In this document: positions 17,078 through 26,654 of the stretch, one piece after another
Position numbering within the stretch: position 1 is the first letter of the stretch
How the letters are laid out: each line of letters begins with the position of its first letter
NCBI GenBank assembly: GCA_963723205.1
Contig: CAVRQC010000029.1
Coordinates: forward strand, 1 to 64,000
Origin: CAVQBP01 sp963723205
Lineage (GTDB): Bacteria > Bacteroidota > Ignavibacteria > Ignavibacteriales > Ignavibacteriaceae
Reading direction: 5' to 3'
DNA length: 64,000 bases
Program-made: the position numbers and the translations under genes
Notes under the pieces: model-generated
The model's input: only the letters and a program-made list of their open reading frames with translations
Told to the model about the DNA's origin: nothing
Database searches by the model: none

Positions 17078-17599
17078 TTACTTTTTAGATTCTTGCAGAG
17101 GAACTAGAGTAAATCCAAGCTGTTTCATAAAAGTTAAGTCACTATACGCAATCCATTCTCCAGAGATTTTATCTCCGGAAAAGAAAATCACGCTAAAACC
17201 AGGAACAGATAAGCTTTTGCCAGCCAGTGATGATCTGTTTTCTCCCGAATAAGTGCCTTTAATAGTCCACGTTGCTAGTAAAACAGTATCACCCGTTTGA
17301 ATCTTTTGGGTTACATTAACTGTAAAATCCGGGAACATTTTCCTTGTATCCAAAATAGTTTTCTTCAAAGAATCAATTCCAATTAAAGGTTGAAATGTAG
17401 GATCGATTCTCAATTCAAAATTCTGAGTTACAATAGAATCAATAGCAATCAGATTCCCGGTGTTCCACATGTCAATATAAGAATTAACTACTGAGTTGAT
17501 ATTTTCTACTTTTTTCTGTTTCTGACAAGCTGAAAAGAAAAAAATAGATACTAAAAGAATGAGAAGAGAAATAAGGTAATTATTTATTCTAATTTTCAT
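17078..17599 (-). CDS. SnoaL-like (ester cyclase-type) lipoprotein
   Basis: A 173-residue lipoprotein (signal ending F-F-F-S-A-C) carrying a SnoaL/NTF2-like cone fold. The opening helix V-V-N-S-Y-I-D-M-W-N-T-G-N precedes a central P-D-F-T-V-N-V and T-W-T-I-K-G-T-Y-S-G strand pair and a G-E-W-I-A-Y-S-D near the end, as in ester-cyclase-like SnoaL proteins. The enzymatic role is not clear; many such proteins only bind small ligands. It is upstream of the small membrane protein gene in a probable two-gene operon. Confidence 0.75.
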   Translation of the reverse strand: MKIRINNYLISLLILLVSIFFFSACQKQKKVENINSVVNSYIDMWNTGNLIAIDSIVTQNFELRIDPTFQPLIGIDSLKKTILDTRKMFPDFTVNVTQKIQTGDTVLLATWTIKGTYSGENRSSLAGKSLSVPGFSVIFFSGDKISGEWIAYSDLTFMKQLGFTLVPLQESKK

Positions 17600-17825
17600 A
17601 GCACCCCCGTTAATTATAATGATATTTTGAAAATTTAAATATTGTTACTCTTGAAGGAGATTGTAAAGAAAAGATAATCGAGGAGTGAAAATGAAAACAA
17701 AAACGCGTGTTCTAACACTCTCCGTCAAGTGTAGAACAGACTAATTTTATGGTAATAAAGGTCAAAGAAATATTATGTAATATATTAATCAGAATCAACT
17801 ATTTATAAAAATTAATTTTAAAATA

Positions 17826-17960
17826 ATTTGGCGGGACTGGTGAACTGATGTTCACGTTTATGTTATTTGGGTTTGTTTTCTTCAACCAAAGGAATTTTGA
17901 AGAACAAAAGTATCGTTTCAACTAAGGGGATTAATCCATTTTTCACACTTTTGATTGATG
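17826..17960. repeat. R1 repeat, partial copy (right half)
   Basis: AATTTGGCGGG, GAACTGATGTTCACG, GTTTATGTTA then the GGGTTTGTTTTCTTCAACCAAAGGAATT segment that also follows R1 copy b. The left arm is missing or diverged. It leads, after an AT-rich stretch, into R2. The stretch 17600-17825 holds no recognisable gene. Confidence 0.55.
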
Positions 17961-18089
17961 TTTTATTCTCAAAAAATTTTAATTTTTCTAATCATTATAC
18001 ATACAATGGTTGGTTTTGAAATTTCTAATCTCGCAAGTTTAGAACATTGATACGGTGTTAAGATAATTGATATGTTGTTAAGGTTAAGA

Positions 18090-18182
18090 TATACTGTGAG
18101 AAAGGGGATTTGCCCGCACAAAATGCGGGCATTTCTTTTATTACATTTAGCAGGATGAAAATATTAAAAATGTTCAGAGCAA
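18090..18182 (+). repeat. R2 repeat copy with terminator
   Basis: GGGGATTTGCCCGCA...TGCGGGC hairpin (18112-18130) followed by a T-rich tract and the GATGAAAATATTAAAAATG segment that precedes the DUF72 remnant. Same order as at 13.17 and 22.97 kb. Confidence 0.65.
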
Positions 18183-18410
18183 TTTATTGATCTTCTCAAT
18201 CGTCATCGGCGCACCCCCCCCACAATGATTATTAGCATTTAATAAACATCCACACCTCTACTCCGCAGATCTTTTATCATCTCAATTTTATTTTTCAGTT
18301 CATCATCCCGAGAGATATAAATCTTATTCCAATTATCTCCCGATATTTTTTCTTTCCCCTCTATGTCAAGACCATGCACCCAAATAATTGATGGACCATT
18401 TATTTATTCT
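18183..18410 (-). pseudogene. DUF72 3'-end remnant 3
   Basis: Minus-strand frame fragments read W-V-H-G-L-D-I-E-G, S-G-D-N-W-N-K-I-Y-I-S-R-D and E-M-I-K-D-L-R-S-R-G-V-D-V-Y, i.e. the same C-terminal DUF72 block as at 27.6 kb but with substitutions such as W-V-H for R-L-H. So copies differ at the protein level and are not a single recent duplication. Confidence 0.65.
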
Positions 18411-18597
18411 TTGTGTTTATTAGGACTTGCACGAAAGGAAAACGTCGATAAAATTAAATTTGTTTTAAGTGTAAATAATTCATCTTCCATGTTTTTTTTC
18501 ATGTATTTTTTTATGCAATACAAAGGCAAATTGATATTTTTGATCTTTTTTTTATGAGGAATAATATTTGATTGTTATCATCTACATAAACCAAAAC

Positions 18598-19397
18598 ATG
18601 AGAAAAAAATAAAGATACACGCATTTTTTTTAATTTCAATTTTTATATTAATCCAGGGTTGTATGGATAACTCTACCGGTCCATCTTTACAACCAAACGG
18701 AGCTTTAAAAATATATTTAGTCGATTCACCATCTTCTCTTGATTCCATTATAATTTTTATAAAACATATCGATGTTCATAAGGCCGGCAATGACAGCTCA
18801 TCAGGCTGGTACACTATAAATGATTCTTTAAGATCATTTGATTTACTAACATTAAGAAATGGGGCAGGTGCATTGTTGGGTGATTCTGTTTTAAGTGCCG
18901 GAGATTATACCCAGATACGTTTGATACTTGAAGATGGAAATTATGCTATTAACAATGGTGTAAAGCACAATTTGACAATCCCAAGCGGTATGCAAGCGGG
19001 AATTAAATTAAACCATGAATTTACAATTGAATCCGGCAATTTATATGAACTAATATTAGATTTTAATGTTGATAAATCAATTCAAGTAACAGGCAATGGA
19101 TAATATATGATGAAGCCTGTTATTAGGGTTATGCCAATGGCAATCTCAGGAACAATTTCGGGCCAGGTTTTTCCATTAGATGCACAAGCAACTGTATGTA
19201 CAATTACTGGTTCCGGTACAATTTCCACCTATCTGGATGCCGAAGGATTTTTTAAGATAATGGCTTTATCTGCCGGGAATTATGATGTAGAAATTCATCC
19301 GGGAAATACATCCTACAGAGATACTGTAATCAGCAATGTAAGTGTGTCAGCAGGTCAAAATACAAATATTAATACGGTTGAATTGCAGAATAAATAG
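18598..19397 (+). pseudogene. Interrupted DUF4382 lipoprotein
   Basis: Reading from ATG 18598 (M-R-K-K), an A7 tract (18603-18609) throws the frame. With A8 the protein continues as I-K-I-H-A-F-F-L-I-S-I-F with lipobox I-Q-G-C, then a DUF4382 domain (A-L-K-I-Y-L-V-D-S-P, later T-Q-I-R-L-I-L-E). An in-frame TAA at 19101-19103 (T-G-N-G-stop-Y-M-M-K-P) stands where CAA is likely. After it, I-S-G-T-I-S-G-Q-V-F-P starts a carboxypeptidase-regulatory-like beta domain ending at 19397. The whole product would be about 265 residues of surface lipoprotein. It is upstream of the pilin-like triad, but a terminator intervenes. Confidence 0.7.
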
Positions 19398-19416
19398 TGT
19401 ACTATTTTTAATTCGG

Positions 19417-19443
19417 AAGCCCTTCAATACGAAGGGCTTTATG
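19417..19443 (+). terminator. Rho-independent terminator
   Basis: Stem AAGCCCTT (19417-19424) / AAGGGCTT (19432-19439) with a 7-base loop, 19 bp after the stop of the DUF4382 gene. The T-tract is short. Confidence 0.6.
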
Positions 19444-19625
19444 TTGTATTAAAATGAGATTCTGCATTTGATACTGCATTATCGAATTTACCTTTTAAGT
19501 ATGTATTACCGTATCAAATTTACCACTCATTTTTATTGATTGAATTCCTGTCTATTTCTCACACTTTCGTAGGGCATCTTTATTGATTAAGTAATATAGA
19601 ATCGAGTTTTTATAAGGAGAAAATA

Positions 19626-20111
19626 ATGGGTTCACAGTCCATGTTATCTCTTGGTGCATTAATGATTTTTGCTCTTTTATCCCTACAATTTAATTCAAGT
19701 GTACTAGGGAATTCCACCACAGAGATTGAAGATAAAGTTTATTTAACAGCTTTTTCTCTTGCAGATGATCTTATTGAAGAAATAAAAGAAAAAGCTTTTG
19801 ATGAAAAGACTATAGATTTTCAGGCAATTTCCGTAAACCAGCTTACTTCTGCAGATAATTTAACGTATGAAAGCGGAGAAAGCTGGCCGAATTTTGATGA
19901 TATAGATGATTATAACGGTTATAATAAACTTGTAGATCTACCTCATGCAGAAGGTTATGATATTACAAGTAAAGTAAATTATACTGATTCCAACGGCAAT
20001 GATCTAACAACCCAAAGCTACTATAAGAAAGTCACAATTACAGTGACCAGTAAGTATATGCGCGATCCTTTTTACATGTCATTTATTTTTTCACTTCATT
20101 CAAAAAATTAA
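19626..20111 (+). CDS. Minor-pilin-like protein, first of three
   Basis: A 161-residue protein with a short N-terminus, one hydrophobic helix (about 5-28) and a soluble C-terminal part. AAGGAGAAAATA precedes ATG 19626. The arrangement hydrophobic helix, D-K-V-Y-L-T-A-F-S-L-A-D-D-L-I-E-E-I segment, then beta-rich tail is like the PilV-type minor pilins, though a classical G-F-T-L-I-E prepilin cleavage site is not visible. Its position as first of three tightly packed genes with the same layout supports the assignment. Confidence 0.55.
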   Translation: MGSQSMLSLGALMIFALLSLQFNSSVLGNSTTEIEDKVYLTAFSLADDLIEEIKEKAFDEKTIDFQAISVNQLTSADNLTYESGESWPNFDDIDDYNGYNKLVDLPHAEGYDITSKVNYTDSNGNDLTTQSYYKKVTITVTSKYMRDPFYMSFIFSLHSKN

Positions 20112-20116
20112 ATATT

Positions 20117-20701
20117 ATGAGTGTAATATTTGACCTATTAGGGTCTAGTTTTATTGGAGGAATGATTCTCCTTATGGTTCTGCAAATGAATCTTTTTATA
20201 TCAAACGCAAGATACTCTTCAGATAGTGAATTACAGATGCAGCAGAATGCAAAAACCCTTGCCGAGATAATTAATCATGATTTCAGAAAAATAGGGTATC
20301 TTCATTCAGGGACCTCAATAATGATTGCTGAAAAGGAAAAGATTAAATTTGTTGGAGACTTAGAGCGACCTGGAGAAACCGGATATGGAATATTAGATAC
20401 GGTAGAATATTATTTAAAAGATTCCTCTTTTGCTTCCGGCACTTCAAATCCCAGAGATATAATTTTAGTAAGATTGTTAAATAATAAAGATTATATTACA
20501 GGACCCTCTCTTGGTTTGGTGAAACTAAATTTTTCTTATCTTGATAGTGTAAGTGCTCCTACAACAGATCTATCAAAAATTAAATTTATAAAAACTGAAC
20601 TTTGGGTCGAGCCTAATGAAATAGTTAATAATTACATAACTGGGGAAAAAAATCCGACCTTTACTTATTGGGAATTTACTATTCATCCGAGGAATATATA
20701 A
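20117..20701 (+). CDS. Minor-pilin-like protein (PilW-type layout)
   Basis: A 194-residue protein beginning with a hydrophobic helix (I-G-G-M-I-L-L-M-V-L-Q-M), followed by Q-M-Q-Q-N-A-K-T-L-A-E-I-I-N-H-D-F-R-K-I-G-Y. That is the typical second segment of PilW-like minor pilins, in which the helix passes into a globular domain. It starts 5 bp after the previous stop, and its TAA overlaps the ATG of the next gene by one base (TAATG), so the three are translationally coupled. Confidence 0.6.
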   Translation: MSVIFDLLGSSFIGGMILLMVLQMNLFISNARYSSDSELQMQQNAKTLAEIINHDFRKIGYLHSGTSIMIAEKEKIKFVGDLERPGETGYGILDTVEYYLKDSSFASGTSNPRDIILVRLLNNKDYITGPSLGLVKLNFSYLDSVSAPTTDLSKIKFIKTELWVEPNEIVNNYITGEKNPTFTYWEFTIHPRNI

Positions 20702-21756
20702 TGGGAAAAAGTTCATTAATAATCGTAATGGGAATGATAGTTATGGTTTCATTCTTCATCCTAAGGCTAAATTCAAATACAAATGAAAATGTATCCACTA
20801 CAGTTAATATGTTTGTACAGACCCAGGCACGCCTGATTGCAAATACAGGAGTTGAAATTTATTTAGAAAAGCTTTACTCAGATCCTACTTTAATTAATAC
20901 TACATCTTCTACACAAATTTTGTTTAGTGGCAGTTATATTGTAAAACTTGAAGGTACTTTACCTAATGTAAGAGTAACTTCAACAGCAAATTTTATGGGT
21001 GAACAACACATTTCTGTGGCAGACGCATTTCTCCAACCAATTTCATTTCCCGATTTGCCTGCGGGTTTTTATATCGCATCAGATGCTGTAACAAATGCAA
21101 AGTTAACCGGTGATATGGCAGTTGACGGACAGGATTATAATACTGATGGGACGACACTTAAGAATGGCACAGGCACACCAGCCGTCTTTGGAATCGGAGT
21201 TGATAATCAGACTGACGTAAATTCAATTATGTCAGGACTGAAAAAACCGGATGATGTTATAGGATTAACAGATGCCGCTACCGGCGCAGTTGGACATCCT
21301 AGTGTCGGGATTACAAATTTAGGATTGGATTGGTCAAAATTATACCAATATGTTGCGAATGCAGCAGATCAAACATTTATGAATGATATACCATCAGGGG
21401 CTAATCTGGGCACTTTGGCGGATCCAAAAATAACTCTTATAAACGCTGATGTTAGCAGCAATAAATTAATTACTATTAATAAAAGTAGTGGTGCCGGTAT
21501 TTTGATAGTTAACGGTGATGTTAAATTTGCTGGTAATTTTGTATATAAAGGAATAATCCTATGTTATAAAAATACCGATTTAACATTTGAATCCACGGGC
21601 ACTAACCAGGTGATTGGCGGAATTATAGCGGCCGGTAAATTTGTTGATATCAAAATGACAGGGACGTTGAATATAAAATATAGTTCCGATGCAATAGCAG
21701 CAGTTAAAGGTGGTTTAAAATCTAACGGTTTTAAGATTTTATCCTGGTATGAATAA
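20701..21756 (+). CDS. Minor-pilin/PilX-like protein with beta-helix tail
   Basis: A 351-residue protein starting M-G-K-S-S-L-I-I-V-M-G-M with one N-terminal membrane helix, then a Q-T-Q-A-R-L-I-A-N-T-G-V-E-I-Y-L segment as in PilX-like proteins. The C-terminal half (I-L-I-V-N-G-D-V-K-F-A-G-N-F, I-I-A-A-G-K-F-V-D-I) has the polymer-like repeats common in proteins of this class that end in a beta-solenoid. The ATG at 20701 is chosen because it overlaps the upstream stop; a start 33 bp earlier would lie inside the previous gene. Role in pilus-like or secretion pseudopilus assembly is inferred. Confidence 0.6.
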   Translation: MGKSSLIIVMGMIVMVSFFILRLNSNTNENVSTTVNMFVQTQARLIANTGVEIYLEKLYSDPTLINTTSSTQILFSGSYIVKLEGTLPNVRVTSTANFMGEQHISVADAFLQPISFPDLPAGFYIASDAVTNAKLTGDMAVDGQDYNTDGTTLKNGTGTPAVFGIGVDNQTDVNSIMSGLKKPDDVIGLTDAATGAVGHPSVGITNLGLDWSKLYQYVANAADQTFMNDIPSGANLGTLADPKITLINADVSSNKLITINKSSGAGILIVNGDVKFAGNFVYKGIILCYKNTDLTFESTGTNQVIGGIIAAGKFVDIKMTGTLNIKYSSDAIAAVKGGLKSNGFKILSWYE

Positions 21757-21869
21757 AAACGTGGTATCGAAAAATATAATTCAGATTTTATAAAAACTAT
21801 CTTAAAGTTATTAATGGCACAAATTTGGTTTATCATTTTTTGATAACTTTTTTTAGCAACAAAATAATA

Positions 21870-21899
21870 AAGGCAGTCGAAAATATGGCTGCCTTTTTT
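21870..21899 (+). terminator. Rho-independent terminator of the pilin-like operon
   Basis: Stem AAGGCAG / CTGCCTT with a 12-base loop followed by six T residues, 114 bp after the stop of the third pilin-like gene. The 390 bp that follow up to 22293 are AT-rich with no recognisable gene. Confidence 0.75.
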
Positions 21900-22293
21900 A
21901 ATTGTAAAAGGATTTGCATTTTCTAACTATCCGATATTTCCTATCCCATCCTTATAAATCGAGCAAATAACCCTCATTTCCCAAGAAAAATATTTAATGA
22001 CATTAATCTTTGTCTCATGAATAAGACATAATTCCAATTTCATTATTAATCTTCACCATTTTTAATAAGAATTGTTACAATAGTTAATAAAATTGAACTT
22101 ATTTTAATAAATGTGTCATCCTAAAACACATTATAAAAATATAACAGTAACTCCTACAAAATAATAAAGAATTTATTACCGAATGCAATTTTGTAAAAAA
22201 ATCGATCAGTAATATTTACAAGTTTTTGGATGGTATACGTGTTGTATAAAGAGAAACAAATAAAAAATGTGAATCAAAAAAAAGGAATAAACG

Positions 22294-22872
22294 ATGTACA
22301 AATATTTATCAATTATTGCCATTCTGTTAGTATTTGTAGTTGGCTGTACCGATGAATCAAATATGCTTTCCCCCGTTGACAGTACTATAAACAATAATGA
22401 AGTAGTAAGCAACCCAAACTGGATTACTCTGCCGGATGATGTAAATAAAGCTCTTAAAAAAGATATTACGGTAGGTAAAACAATATATGGTGACCAGGAA
22501 TCATTATTAGAAATTAACACCGGATATGCCGGCGGTCCTTTCGGCTGGATATCAATAACAGCTAATGCAAGATTTCAACGTTATTCCTTTACTGGTCAAA
22601 GATATGTTACAATGTCTATCAATGATGACTTTGGAACAGCTTCATTTTCACCTTCCGGAACCTGGGTGAAACCAGTTATCTATAATTTAACAATTATGGG
22701 TATCGATCTAAGTAATGTAGATCCTTCCAAGGTAACTTTTGTTTACATGGCTCCCGACGGTAACTATTACAAAGCCAAATATAAAAGTATTTATGTTGAA
22801 AAGCAGTCGGGGAAATTACAGATTCAAAATGCCGAATTGCCTCATTTTTCACGCTGGGGATTTATTAACTAA
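22294..22872 (+). CDS. Hypothetical lipoprotein, 192 aa
   Basis: A lipoprotein with signal M-Y-K-Y-L-S-I-I-A-I and lipobox V-V-G-C. The mature part is beta-rich: G-P-F-G-W-I-S-I-T-A-N-A-R-F, Y-V-T-M-S-I-N-D-D-F-G-T-A, then P-D-G-N-Y-Y-K-A-K-Y and a final H-F-S-R-W-G-F. This compact beta sandwich is not tied to a known family here. AAAGGAATAAACG gives the ribosome site. Single gene between the pilin-like operon and an R2 repeat. Confidence 0.6.
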   Translation: MYKYLSIIAILLVFVVGCTDESNMLSPVDSTINNNEVVSNPNWITLPDDVNKALKKDITVGKTIYGDQESLLEINTGYAGGPFGWISITANARFQRYSFTGQRYVTMSINDDFGTASFSPSGTWVKPVIYNLTIMGIDLSNVDPSKVTFVYMAPDGNYYKAKYKSIYVEKQSGKLQIQNAELPHFSRWGFIN

Positions 22873-22904
22873 TGTTTCAAAGAAGAAAAAAATGTGGTAC
22901 TAAT

Positions 22905-23035
22905 CAGTTTATGTATTAAAAAATCTTGAGACTTAAAATGAAGATATAAATGAAATTGGGGATTTGCCCGCACCAAATGCGGGCATTTTTTTTGTATTTA
23001 GTAAGATGAAAATATTAAAAATGATCAGTACAGTT
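22905..23035 (+). repeat. R2 repeat copy with terminator
   Basis: Shares TTTATGTATTAAAAAATCTTG with the 13.1-kb copy, then the GCCCGCA (22966-22972) / TGCGGGC (22978-22984) hairpin and T8. Followed immediately by a DUF72 remnant and R1, i.e. the order R2-DUF72-R1 rather than R1-R2-DUF72. Confidence 0.65.
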
Positions 23036-23118
23036 TGTTGATCTTCTCAATCGTCATCGGCGCACACCCCCTCATAATGATTATTAACATTTAAATAAAT
23101 ACACTTCTCTATTTATTA
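23036..23118 (-). pseudogene. DUF72 3'-end remnant 4
   Basis: About 75 bp of the DUF72 tail (TTCTCAATCGTCATCGGCG to AACATTTAAATA) joined to a short linker ACTATAATTTCCCTTAT and then R1. The same junction recurs at 25.3 kb, showing that DUF72 tail plus R1 has been copied as one piece. Confidence 0.6.
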
Positions 23119-23142
23119 TGTACTATAATTTCCCTTATATAA

Positions 23143-23262
23143 ATCTGGCTGACAATGTAAAGCCCGCCAAATTAAACAATAATTGATTTTTAATGTTAGA
23201 TAATTTGGCGGGTAAAATGAATTGATGTTCTTATTTATGTTAAGTGGGTTTATAATTTGAAA
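23143..23262. repeat. R1 hairpin repeat, copy c
   Basis: AAATCTGGCTGACAATGTAAAGCCCGCCAAATTA left arm, TAATTTGGCGGGTAAAATGA right arm, then TTTATGTTAAGTGGG. The loop (AACAATAATTGATTTTTAATG) differs from copies a and b but matches copies d and e. Confidence 0.7.
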
Positions 23263-23481
23263 CTAGTGTCCGCACGACTATATACTAAACCAATATGATT
23301 AATAATATGTAAATGTTTTGATTCTAGCTTATAATGGCAATATTTAAGTGCTTTTGATAAGCAATAGTAAGAAAATAATCAGAAAAATTTTTGTTTTATG
23401 GATAATAAAAAATTTCTCTTGAAGATAACTTTTGTCTTAACTTTTGACACTGAGTATCAATATTTTTGTGAAAGATATAAT

Positions 23482-25065
23482 TTAATCTTTGGTCACCATG
23501 CTTCCCCACCAGTCTGCATTAGGTTTGTAATCGGGGGATAACATGTTGTGACGTTGTTCTTCCAACTGGGGCCAAAGTTTCTTGACGATTTCCTCGTGAT
23601 ATTCTTTTTCGGTCTCTTCTGAATATTCCGGATCCTTTTTCGGGTATTTGGCACAAACCTTATAAAGATAAACAAATAACTCCTTGCTCATTTCCTTAAC
23701 GATTTTAGGATTTTTTGCTGCCAAATCTGTGGTTTCCGAAAGGTCTGTTTTCAGATTATATAATTCTTCATGACCATCCTCATAATAATGAATCAGTTTC
23801 CAGTCTCCTTTCCGAATAATGGAACTGGGATCACCTCCCTGGTTTCCATAGTGTGGATAGTGCCATATCAATGCCCTCTCCGGAATGGTTCCGCCTTCTA
23901 GCAATGGAACCAGACTCACGCCATCATTGTGCTGATCGGGCTGAAGAGGCAATCCTGTCAAATCCAGGATCGTCGGATAAAAGTCGGTACCAGAAACAGG
24001 CACATCGCATCTTTTGCCTGCCAATTTCATCCAGGGTACCGAGATAAAATAGGGCTCCCGTATTCCGCCTTCCCATTGATATCCTTTCCCACCACGAAGC
24101 GGAGCATTGTTTGTTGAATAGCTATCACCGGATACCACTCCCCCATTATCACCTGTAAAAATCACAATGGTATTTTTTTCCAGTCCCAGCTTCTTCAGTT
24201 CATTTAAAACAACACCAACAGCATCATCCATAGACTCAACCAGGCCGGCATAAACAGGATTATCCTGGTGCAAACGATAAGGCAATCGCCTTTCCATGGC
24301 AAACCCTTGTTTTGCAATTCCCATTTTTTCTGCTTTGTCCCTGTATTTTTTCCATTTGCCGTTTTTCGTCTGTATCGGTGCATGTACCGCGTAAAATGAC
24401 AGGTAAGCAAAAAATGGCTTATCACTATTTGCATCCAAAAATTTTACTGTTTCATTTGCAAGGCGCATTTCCAGGTTTTCACCGGCAGGTCCATCCGGCA
24501 AGTTCGGATTTTTATAAGGTGAAAAATACCCGCCAACAGGGCTACCGGCATCCCATCCACCGATATTAATGTCAAATCCATGATCTTCCGGCCATGATCC
24601 TTTACTGCCTAAATGCCACTTACCTGCAAAAAAAGTTTTATAACCCGCCTGTTTCAAAGCCTCAGGCAGGGTAATGAAATTCTTTGGCAGATTATGTACA
24701 TAGTCAGCCGGTACCAGTTTTGAATGACGGTCCATTGTACGCCACGCTACTCCTGATTTTTCACCAATCCAATCCGTAATTCCGTGACGGGCCGAAAATT
24801 TTCCGGTCAGTATGCTGGCTCGTGAAGGACTGCAAACCGGGCAGGCCGCGTATCCATTAGTGAAAACCATTCCATTTTTAGCAATCTGATCAATATTTAG
24901 GGTTTCATAAAATTTACTTCCCATACAACTTAAGTCTCTATATCCCAAGTCGTCAGCTAGAATAAACAGCACGTTAGGTTTCTTCCTTGACTCTTGTTGT
25001 TTTAAGCCTAGTGTAGCAAGAATAGCAGAGCCGAAAAGCCACAAAAGTAAACGACTAATTTTCAT
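23482..25065 (-). CDS. Secreted type I sulfatase (formylglycine-dependent)
   Basis: A 527-residue arylsulfatase-family enzyme with an N-terminal signal. Metal ligands are in L-A-D-D-L-G (about residues 37-41). The catalytic cysteine, Cys78, sits in C-S-P-S-R-A, the sequence converted to formylglycine by the sulfatase-modifying enzyme. Further active-site blocks are G-K-W-H-L-G, H-A-P and T-G-D-N-G-G. It would remove sulfate esters from a glycan. The gene is visibly GC-richer than its neighbours and sits alone between two repeat separators, which suggests recent acquisition. No sulfatase-maturing enzyme is in the window. Confidence 0.9.
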   Translation of the reverse strand: MKISRLLLWLFGSAILATLGLKQQESRKKPNVLFILADDLGYRDLSCMGSKFYETLNIDQIAKNGMVFTNGYAACPVCSPSRASILTGKFSARHGITDWIGEKSGVAWRTMDRHSKLVPADYVHNLPKNFITLPEALKQAGYKTFFAGKWHLGSKGSWPEDHGFDINIGGWDAGSPVGGYFSPYKNPNLPDGPAGENLEMRLANETVKFLDANSDKPFFAYLSFYAVHAPIQTKNGKWKKYRDKAEKMGIAKQGFAMERRLPYRLHQDNPVYAGLVESMDDAVGVVLNELKKLGLEKNTIVIFTGDNGGVVSGDSYSTNNAPLRGGKGYQWEGGIREPYFISVPWMKLAGKRCDVPVSGTDFYPTILDLTGLPLQPDQHNDGVSLVPLLEGGTIPERALIWHYPHYGNQGGDPSSIIRKGDWKLIHYYEDGHEELYNLKTDLSETTDLAAKNPKIVKEMSKELFVYLYKVCAKYPKKDPEYSEETEKEYHEEIVKKLWPQLEEQRHNMLSPDYKPNADWWGSMVTKD

Positions 25066-25220
25066 GATTGTATTAACTCCTTATAAATATCAATTTTGAT
25101 GTTCTTATTTTATATTTAAAGATATTTCATATCCGTAATTTTTTAAAAAACCATAATTATAATAATAATATAGTTATACGAGGAATTACAAGCTGAGCCA
25201 GTCTAATAATGTTATAATAA

Positions 25221-25296
25221 ATGATTGATCTTCTCAATCGTCATCGGCGCACACCCCCCATAATTATTATTAACATTTAAATGCACATCTCTACTC
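25221..25296 (-). pseudogene. DUF72 3'-end remnant 5
   Basis: Short DUF72 tail (TTCTCAATCGTCATCGGCG to ACATTTAAATGCACATC) followed by the same linker as remnant 4 and then R1. No readable frame beyond about 20 codons. Confidence 0.6.
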
Positions 25297-25315
25297 ATTA
25301 TGTTCTATAATTTCC

Positions 25316-25431
25316 CTTATGTAAATCTGGCTGACAATGTAAAGCCCGCAAAATTAAACAATAATTGATTTTTAAGGTTAGATAATTTGGCGGGTAAAAT
25401 GAACTGATGTTCTTGTTTATGTTAAGTGGTT
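25316..25431. repeat. R1 hairpin repeat, copy d
   Basis: Nearly identical to copy c: TAAATCTGGCTGACAATG, CCCGC-AAAATTA arm, AACAATAATTGATTTTTAAGG loop, AATTTGGCGGG arm, ATGTTCTTGTTTATGTTAAG. Sits between the sulfatase and the next gene. Confidence 0.7.
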
Positions 25432-25566
25432 AGAAAAAAGCAGTCGATGAGCTTATGAGCTAGAGAAAAATCTTTAATGATACGAGAATAAATGACAAAA
25501 AACACTGTTTATGCCTGCCAGTTTATTTAACTTACTGAAAGTTCAATCTATACAGGAGACTTAAAA

Positions 25567-26646
25567 TTGAAAACTCTAGCTGTGGTTTTTTATTGTTTGT
25601 TAGTTCCTTCCTTCCTATTTGCCCAGATTCAAATTACAAGTAATGATGTTGCAAACACGTTTGCACCAGGAAAGGCATGGCAGCAAGAAACTAGTCCGGA
25701 TACCCTAACAATGAACGTCGGGAATGCTTCCGGCAGCTCGCAGACATGGACGATTCCCGCTAATATATTTAGCGATACAACCGTAAATATAAATATTTCT
25801 CCCGCAAATACTCCTTATGCAAGTTATTTCCCGACGGCAACCAATGCGCAGTACTCTAATAATCATGCCTTTCCGGGAAATGGAAATACAGATACCGTAT
25901 ATGGATATTTCAGAATAACACCAGATACCATGTGGACCCTTGGAGTCGCGACTCATGTAACCGGTCCCGGGCTGGATACTGCCTATATAGAAAAGGTGAA
26001 TTATGTTACTGCAATTTTTCCCCTCCATTACGGCGAACAATTTGTAGAGGCACGTGATTCGTTAAATTACGGCTTTGGATCTTACCAGGTAACAACATTA
26101 ACTCTTCATTTCGATGCGTTCGGGACAATTACTTTCCCAGACGGAACCTTTAACGCATTAAGAGAAACACAAGTAGGTCAAACGGAAACTTATATCAACG
26201 GTTCTTTATCGAGTTCAACTATAACGCATGACTTTGGCTGGCTTACAAAGTCTCAAGGTTATTTTAGCGCGTATATCGATACCAGTGCGCAAATATCGGG
26301 TGATGTTACCATAAACCACCCCATTCTTAATCTTATTGAAAATTACCCTACGGCCGTGAATGAAAACACTTCAAATATTCCGGAGAATTATAAACTATTT
26401 CAAAATTATCCCAATCCATTCAATCCAACAACAACTATAACTTATTCATTACCTAAAAACAGTTTTGTAACATTAACAATTTATGATCTCTTAGGAAGAG
26501 AAGTAGCAACACTAGTAAACGAAGAAAAACATAGCGGAACTTACAAAGTAACCTGGAATGCTCAAAATAAGCCTTCGGGAATCTATTTTTATAAGATTAC
26601 TGCAGGCGGATATTCCAAGATTAATAAAATGATTCTGCTTAAATAG
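25567..26646 (+). CDS. Secreted T9SS cargo protein, function unknown
   Basis: A 359-residue protein with a signal peptide (...P-S-F-L-F-A-Q), a beta-rich passenger (about 20-275) and a T9SS C-terminal sorting domain. That domain has F-Q-N-Y-P-N-P-F-N-P, I-Y-D-L-L-G-R-E-V-A-T-L, P-S-G-I-Y-F-Y-K-I and a final M-I-L-L-K. The start is a TTG at 25567 with AGGAG 8 bp upstream; no ATG gives a full signal peptide. The passenger has no recognised enzymatic motif. Flanked on both sides by R1 repeats (copies d and e), so it forms one repeat-delimited unit. Confidence 0.75.
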   Translation: MKTLAVVFYCLLVPSFLFAQIQITSNDVANTFAPGKAWQQETSPDTLTMNVGNASGSSQTWTIPANIFSDTTVNINISPANTPYASYFPTATNAQYSNNHAFPGNGNTDTVYGYFRITPDTMWTLGVATHVTGPGLDTAYIEKVNYVTAIFPLHYGEQFVEARDSLNYGFGSYQVTTLTLHFDAFGTITFPDGTFNALRETQVGQTETYINGSLSSSTITHDFGWLTKSQGYFSAYIDTSAQISGDVTINHPILNLIENYPTAVNENTSNIPENYKLFQNYPNPFNPTTTITYSLPKNSFVTLTIYDLLGREVATLVNEEKHSGTYKVTWNAQNKPSGIYFYKITAGGYSKINKMILLK

Positions 26647-26654
26647 GGTAATCC

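Noticed and set aside
23853..24569. Plus-strand ORFs opposite the sulfatase gene
   Set aside because: They are antisense shadows of a gene with clear sulfatase motifs and have no ribosome sites.
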